From contig CADCSX010000005.1 in assembly GCA_902805475.1 (NCBI GenBank), positions 1,995,501 through 2,059,500 of the forward strand: a DNA stretch of 64,000 nt, read 5' to 3'. Under the pieces are notes generated by a model. That model had not been told where the DNA came from. It did no database searches and worked only from the letters and a program-made list of their open reading frames with translations. Every line of letters starts with the position of its first letter. Positions within the stretch are counted from its first letter, which is position 1. Both the position numbers and the translations under genes were made by a program. This document shows positions 58,619 to 64,000 of the stretch, piece by piece. The stretch is from Entonaema liquescens (taxonomy: Eukaryota > Ascomycota > Sordariomycetes > Xylariales > Xylariaceae).

Positions 58619-59869
58619 TGCTGTTTGCTGTTCGCTGTTTGCTTTATTGGAATGATGTATAAGAATGATGTATAAAAATGATGTATAAGATAGCTTATCA
58701 TGGAAGTCGTAGAGCACTGATGTCGGCATTATGGACTCAAAAATACTCCGATAAAGTCCGACGTCACTTTTATCAAACTTACATATGCTTGCACTTATTC
58801 TTGTGTCTCTACACACTCTTCATATTGAAATCGCATTGTCTCGCAAGTTTTAGACATCTTCTCATTTGTCTCATATTACATAATTGGCTGAATGATAGCT
58901 GCTCGAGCTATTCCTCCGAACTTTCCACGGTACCTAACGCAGGCTTTCATCTTGGCGGTCTATTCCTCACCCTATAAACATTCGCTACCTATCCTTTTAC
59001 CCCCTTTCTCCGATAGTCCCGACAACGGCAGCTGCAGCGAGGTAGTTACCTATGCTAGAGCCTGAATGGTCCCTTAATTGAGCCATCTAGCCAATCAGAT
59101 GCACCAATCTACAGTATCAGCGTGGCTTTATCAGCACTCTGCTACGTTGATATCGCCTGCCACATATCACTACCCACCTAAGATTAGATTAGTTCAGGTA
59201 ACTATTGCAGTCTCAGCGGATGCGGCGCTTTCCTATACCCAACCCAAGCATCCACTTCTGCATGCATTGCAACTACCACACTCTAACTCAAACTAAGTGG
59301 TAGGAGCTTAGATGGATGTGGTATCATCGTCTTGTCCCTTCCCTCCCCTACACTTTATCCTATCATGCCAAGTAAGGCTACACGTAGGTCTATAGGTCTA
59401 TCTTTGTACTTACCTATGTATCACCTATCTTATTTCACACAAAGATATCAAAGACTGGGGTAATTGCCGACTCATACATAATCTCTTTACGTACTTTACC
59501 TATTCCTCACCTAGTGCCAGCTTCAGCTTTGCCTAGTCGGCATATCCCGTTTTCTAGACTATTTGATCATTCATCATTTAATTGTCACACATGATTTACA
59601 ATCGATCTTAAGCTCATAGGTATACGTTGGGAGGTACTTATATACATACCTGTCTTGTATAACTTTATCCACATCTCCACCACGTTTTTGACCCATTCTT
59701 CTATCTTAATTGTGGTGCTTTCTCACATGCTTTAACCCCCTTTTTATTTACTTCAAAGTAGAATTTCTCTCCAACACCTTACCTATAGAAATATAAACTT
59801 ATTCTACTTCTTGCTTTAATATTTTATAGCAAACTTCAAGCGAAGAAATCGGCCAACACTTATACAAGT
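58619..59869. other. Intergenic interval
   Basis: About 1.25 kb between the aldehyde dehydrogenase stop and the inferred amine oxidase start. Apart from the 13-bp triplet repeat at its left end it is pyrimidine-rich, as expected for a promoter; no gene recognised. Confidence 0.5.
58651..58689 (+). repeat. 13-bp tandem repeat, three copies
   Basis: AATGATGTATAAG, AATGATGTATAAA and AATGATGTATAAG in direct succession, starting 33 bases after the aldehyde dehydrogenase stop, thus likely in its 3' untranslated region. A short GCTGTTTGCT-type repeat precedes it (58619-58642). Confidence 0.85.
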
Positions 59870-61784
59870 ATGGATGCTTACTCGATCTCTTTCACTAGCG
59901 TTTCTCAACGAAGCTTCTCACGAGTCTGGAGAGATCTGAAATCCTGCCGCCAGTATAGCATCGTAGAGATGACCGGAGACATCTCAGAGACCCCAAGCTT
60001 AGGGCAGAGGATAGGAGAGGTATAATCCTACCCTAGCGAAGCTCTTGGGTTTATCATGTGAGCGAGGCACCCATCGGTGATAATTATATAGTATATTGGC
60101 TAGATGCGGCCCAGTCTCCTCATAGTGCTAGTACTCAGCTGAGTGATCCCATGCACTTGACACAAGACTCACACGTTTAATAGCGTCGAGCACGGAGTTC
60201 CGGTCGGAAACCTCATGTCGGAGTTATTGGCGCGGGTTTAGCTGGCTTACGTTGCACGGATATCCTCCTCCAGCATGGGTTCCAAGTAACTTTGATCGAA
60301 GGCCGGAATCGATTAGGGGGAAGAGTACACCAGTCAACCTTACCATCGGGACACAAAGTCGATGCTGGACCTAATTGGATCCATGGAACTAACGAAAATC
60401 CCATCTTGGACCTTGCCAAAGAGACCAAAACTACAGTTGGAAGCTGGGAAGAAAAAAGCTCCGTCTTTGATGAAGATGGCAAGCAAGTCTCTCTTTCCGA
60501 CGCCATGGTCTATTCGACGATTATGTGGGAAGTTGTGGAAGATGCCTTTGCCTATAGCAATAAGCATTCTGCCACGATAAGTCCGGATGAAAGTCTTTGG
60601 GACTTCTTCCAGGGAGAGGTTCCCAAAAGGATACCGGAAAGTGACGTAGACTTTGAGAGGAAGAGGAATATTGTGTATCAACTTGCCAGCCAATGGGGAG
60701 CATTTGTCGGAAGCCATATTTTCACGCAAAGCTTGAAGTTCTTTTGGCTGGAGGAATGTATAGATGGCGGTGAGTCGACAAAAAATCCGTCTTCGTTAAA
60801 CTCATTCGTAAGTGCTAAAGGGACACAGAGAATCTGTTTGTCGCGGATACCTATGAAAAGATTCTCCAACTAGTCGCAAAACCAGCTGTTGAAGGAGCGA
60901 AAATCAAATACGAGACGATCGTCAACAAAGTACAAACCACCAACGACGACGATGGGGTGTTGAGAGTCTACACCGAGAGCGGAGAAAGTCTAGAATTTGA
61001 TGAAGTTGTTCTTACGGCGCCCCTCGGCTGGCTGAAACAACACTCAGATGCCTTTGAGCCATCCCTTCCATCCAGATTAACCAAAGCTATCAAAAATATA
61101 GGATACGGTTGCCTTGAGAAAGTAATTAATCCTCTACTCTATACTCAATGTGCTCACTCATTTTTGACGTTTGCATAGGCCTATATCAGCTTTCCGAAAG
61201 CGTTCTGGGTTTCCGCTCAGCCCAAGGAGAGTACCGTTCAGGGACTCTGCCAGATGCTTGCCCCAAACTATTCTACTGACTCGAATCCGCACAACTGGAA
61301 TCAAGAATTTGTCGAATTAGCTTCTCTGGAGCCATCTGTGGCCCATCCGACGCTTCTTTATTATTTCTACGGCGATCAGTCAAAGTTTATCACTGGCGAG
61401 CTGGCAAAACTTCACTCGAAAGAGAAGAAAGATGCGTTCCTAATTGATTGGTTCAAGCCATATTATTCACGTCTCCCCTATTATGACGAGAACTCTCCAG
61501 ACTGCCAGCCAATAGGCTGCTACGCAACCGAGTGGCTCAACGATGACCTTGCGGGCAACGGCAGTTACAGCAATTTCCAGGTAGGTCTCGAGGAAGGCGA
61601 TGTGGATATTGAGACCATGAGAAAGGGCCTTCCAAAAAGAGGTCTCTGGCTGGCCGGTGAACACACAGCACCTTTTGTGGCCTTGGGAACAGCTACAGGC
61701 GCTTACTGGAGTGGTGAATCAGTTGGGAAGAGGATCGCCCAAGCTTACTCTAGAGGAGAAGGCGGCATTGTGGCTTTGAACTGA
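59870..61784 (+). CDS. Flavin-containing amine (polyamine) oxidase
   Basis: FAD-dependent oxidase of amines, releasing an aldehyde, ammonia or amine and hydrogen peroxide. Four exons: 59870-60019, 60184-60769, 60829-61121 and about 61179-61784, giving 545 codons in phase. Exon 1 (MDAYSISFTSVSQRSFS start) is inferred because stop codons immediately precede the exon 2 acceptor and the phase fits. Exon 2 holds the dinucleotide fold VGVIGAGLAGLRCTDILLQH, the acidic end LIEGRNRLGGRV and VDAGPNWIHGT. Exon 3 has ENLFVADTYEKIL and VVLTAPLGWLK; exon 4 has YISFPKAFW and ends with LWLAGEHTAPFVALGTATG followed by AYWSGESVG, the FAD-binding C-terminal motif. No SWIRM domain, signal peptide or peroxisomal signal is seen (ends VALN). 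Substrate not determinable from sequence. Confidence 0.88.
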
Positions 61785-64000
61785 CCTAAGTAAGGGCTGC
61801 ATGCCATGCAAAGACGCAGGGGAATCGTAGAGCGGCATGAATTGTGATTATTAGCGCTGAGATGCAAATGAATCTCCACTCTATCTAGGTTAGTTGGCGG
61901 ATTCGGCCTTGATGGGTTGGCATATAAATGGATAGCCCAGGCATCTCCTGTTACCTAGAGTAGAAGCATATTGAAAGAAATCACATATCGCAAGCAACCC
62001 TAGGTACTAGCAATATTACGCCACTTAGTGGATCTACATGGTGCTATTTCCGCTTGGTGTTGAATCAATAGCGAAAACGATATGCGTAGTATACTTGTAA
62101 CTTGTATGTATTAGACCTTCGTGTAACTAAATAAAGGGATACAGAGTGAGACCTACTGGGCTATTGACCTCAACGAGCTTTTTTTTTTGTTTTAGTTCAT
62201 TCCTGTCATTATACTTTATTACTATCACTTGAATTCCTAGCATTGCCTATAGATTATTATCGCCAAGCATGATGCTATAACTTTATCTAAATCGACACCC
62301 TCATGTAAATAAAGTCGATACCTACCTAGTCTTTATGCTTAAGTCCTTCCGGGGAGTGCGTTGTCTACAAAATTATTTCCTACAGCACTGATCAGGCCGA
62401 TAGGTATCATTAGCGAGACATAACTAGTAGAATGATGCTCTTAGTGTAAGGCAAACATCATTAGGGAACACCTGGTTTGAGATACCTACCTCGAATTGTG
62501 AAATCATTACTAAGCCCATAGACTAAAGAATAAAGTGAAGATTGACAATCCGGGATACCGTCCACTCTAGTGGTCACACGTCGTTGCATGGTATTATTTC
62601 GCCTCAAACTTCAGGCTACGTTGACCTCCGGGCTTCTTCCACCTTGGCCAATCATACTCTCTTTTTATATTGCTCTATTTGTGCATAATTCTCCTTGCCC
62701 CAGCGCATCAGACCCTTCAGATTGCAATGTATCTGGTATATACCGATCGCCTCTTTGGACTCGGCTAGATCCCTCAGCGTTACCAATCAAGAATCAGGAA
62801 TGGTATAAGAACGAACTTAGGTATATAGCTTATTTAAACTGTGCATGAAAATATTATAGGCTTTGGTTTCTGTTTGTAATAAGGTAGCGGCTCAACTTCT
62901 GGGCAATTTAGCGACTTCTTGCATTTAGGTATAATTCCGGCTCTAGGTTCGGTTCTAGAACTTATTGGTGCTTCCTCATGACTACCGCACAGGTATAAGA
63001 AATTGAGGGTAATTAGCCCATAGGAATAGTTTATAGTACCGGGGGCTGAAGAGCTGGCTTTAGAGATGCCTAAGGAGCTCATCGTTCCGCTTGCTATCAA
63101 AGATCGCAGGTGTTATGCTGCGACCTCCAGATGTTAGTAGAGCGACGGGCATGAGAGCTTTACTGTAAGAATAATACTCTAGATACGTAAGTAGACAAAT
63201 AGCTCAAACCGCCTCGAATCGCGTCATATCTCAGGTGGTGCTCGCAAGGCAACTTAGGCATGTTAGGCAAACAAGCCGGCTAACGGCTTTACCTAGAAAA
63301 TCACACTGGTGGGCTAGCCGCGAGATCGTCGCCTAGCTTTAACGCATAGAGAGCTTTTGGATATGACAAAATCTCGCGCGCGGTTGAGTGTACCGCGAGG
63401 ACCGACACGCAGGTTCCTCCCATCGGGCAGAAACCAGGTGGCAAGTTCAGTGGGTTGATTATGATATGTGTTCGACGACGAGCCTAGTCACATTGGTCAC
63501 ATTGGTCACATTTGCTGGCTATGGAATCCCATCGGAGTTGCGTTCCGGGACAACTACCAGATCATAAATGTCCTTTCACGCGGCAACGCGCCACCACTTT
63601 CGTCGTTTTCTAATTCCGTCGACGCTGCCAAGACGTTCGCCAATTGGTTGCCGAAATGTGACGTCTGTTCCCGGAGTTGGAGCAGATTTAGGGTGTTTAG
63701 CCGGGGTCTCTGATTCGCTGGATGGAAAACGGTTACCTCCTTTGCGGCTAAATGGGGAGAGGACCCTTTTCTGTTTCGCAGGGCAGACCTATGAGAGCGT
63801 GTGTTTCACTTAAGAAGGGACTTTAGCCAAACAGAGAGGCTTCTGCCTCTGTCGCTAGTAGGACGGTACCTTACTTCTCTTGGCTCAACTTCCTGGGCAT
63901 TGCCCGTTGCATATTATCTCCCATGGGGAAATAATCTATCGTGCCGCAGATCGCTCCATATGGAGAAGTCTTGGCATTCTCCGTTCATACATGTCGCCGC
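61785..64000. other. Gene-free right end
   Basis: About 2.2 kb to the window edge. No credible coding frame on either strand. A poly-T run lies near 62180-62188, and three near-copies of CACATTGGT at 63489-63510. Several open frames (for example 62570-62848 and 63468-63713) have no recognisable similarity and no splice support. Confidence 0.5.

Noticed and set aside
1..64000. tRNA genes
   Set aside because: I looked by eye for A-box and B-box words (GGTTCGANTCC and its reverse) and found no copy with a matching acceptor stem.

Overview
The window is nuclear DNA of a filamentous ascomycete. Evidence: short GT-AG introns (mostly 48-70 nt) with CTAAC-like branch points, moderate GC, genes on both strands with separate promoters and no operons, and Pezizomycotina-type families (SAGA Ada1, Mrc1, Atg2, a fungal STAND/NLR protein, a cytochrome b5-acyl-CoA dehydrogenase fusion). 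Sordariomycetes is my best guess; a finer placement is not supported by what I can see. No tRNA, rRNA, CRISPR array or intact transposon was recognised.

Layout. 0-2.75 kb: oligopeptide transporter (+). 2.75-8.8 kb: about 6 kb without a recognisable gene. 8.8-12.5 kb: Wee1-type kinase (+). 14.2-17.05 kb: gamma-tubulin complex protein Spc98/GCP3 (-), divergent from the SAGA subunit Hfi1/Ada1 (+, 17.9-19.5 kb). 20.3-24.5 kb: replication-checkpoint mediator Mrc1 (+). 25.1-26.4 kb: unknown protein with a disordered front and compact tail. 27-34 kb is an accessory stretch: a kinase-fold protein with altered catalytic motifs, a decayed GNAT acetyltransferase whose exon/intron boundary has expanded into a tandem array, two minisatellites and a STAND NTPase. 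34.3-40.6 kb: autophagy protein Atg2 (-). 42.1-43.3 kb: oligosaccharyltransferase subunit Ost3 (-), divergent from a coiled-coil nuclear protein (43.9-46.0 kb). 46.3-47.6 kb: polytopic membrane protein (-), divergent from the rRNA methyltransferase Mrm2 (48.2-49.6 kb). 50-53 kb: small secreted cysteine-rich protein (-), divergent from an MFS transporter with an unusual tail (+). 53.8-61.8 kb: three oxidative enzymes, namely cytochrome b5-acyl-CoA dehydrogenase (-), aldehyde dehydrogenase (+) and flavin amine oxidase (+), which could form a catabolic group (amine to aldehyde to acid). 61.8-64 kb: no recognised gene.

Exon phases were summed for most genes. Spc98, Hfi1, Mrc1, Mrm2, the secreted protein, the acyl-CoA dehydrogenase and the amine oxidase close perfectly. 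In contrast, the transporter at 9, WEE1 (twice), ATG2, OST3, the coiled-coil gene, the membrane-protein gene and the aldehyde dehydrogenase each need a one-base correction, often in a homopolymer. Since several of these genes are normally essential or strongly conserved, uncorrected assembly errors are the simplest explanation, and models should be read with that in mind. The most unusual local structure is a seven-copy 15-bp array at 28.44-28.55 kb that repeats a near-perfect 5' splice site. Splice coordinates were counted by hand and may be off by one where long homopolymers are close.
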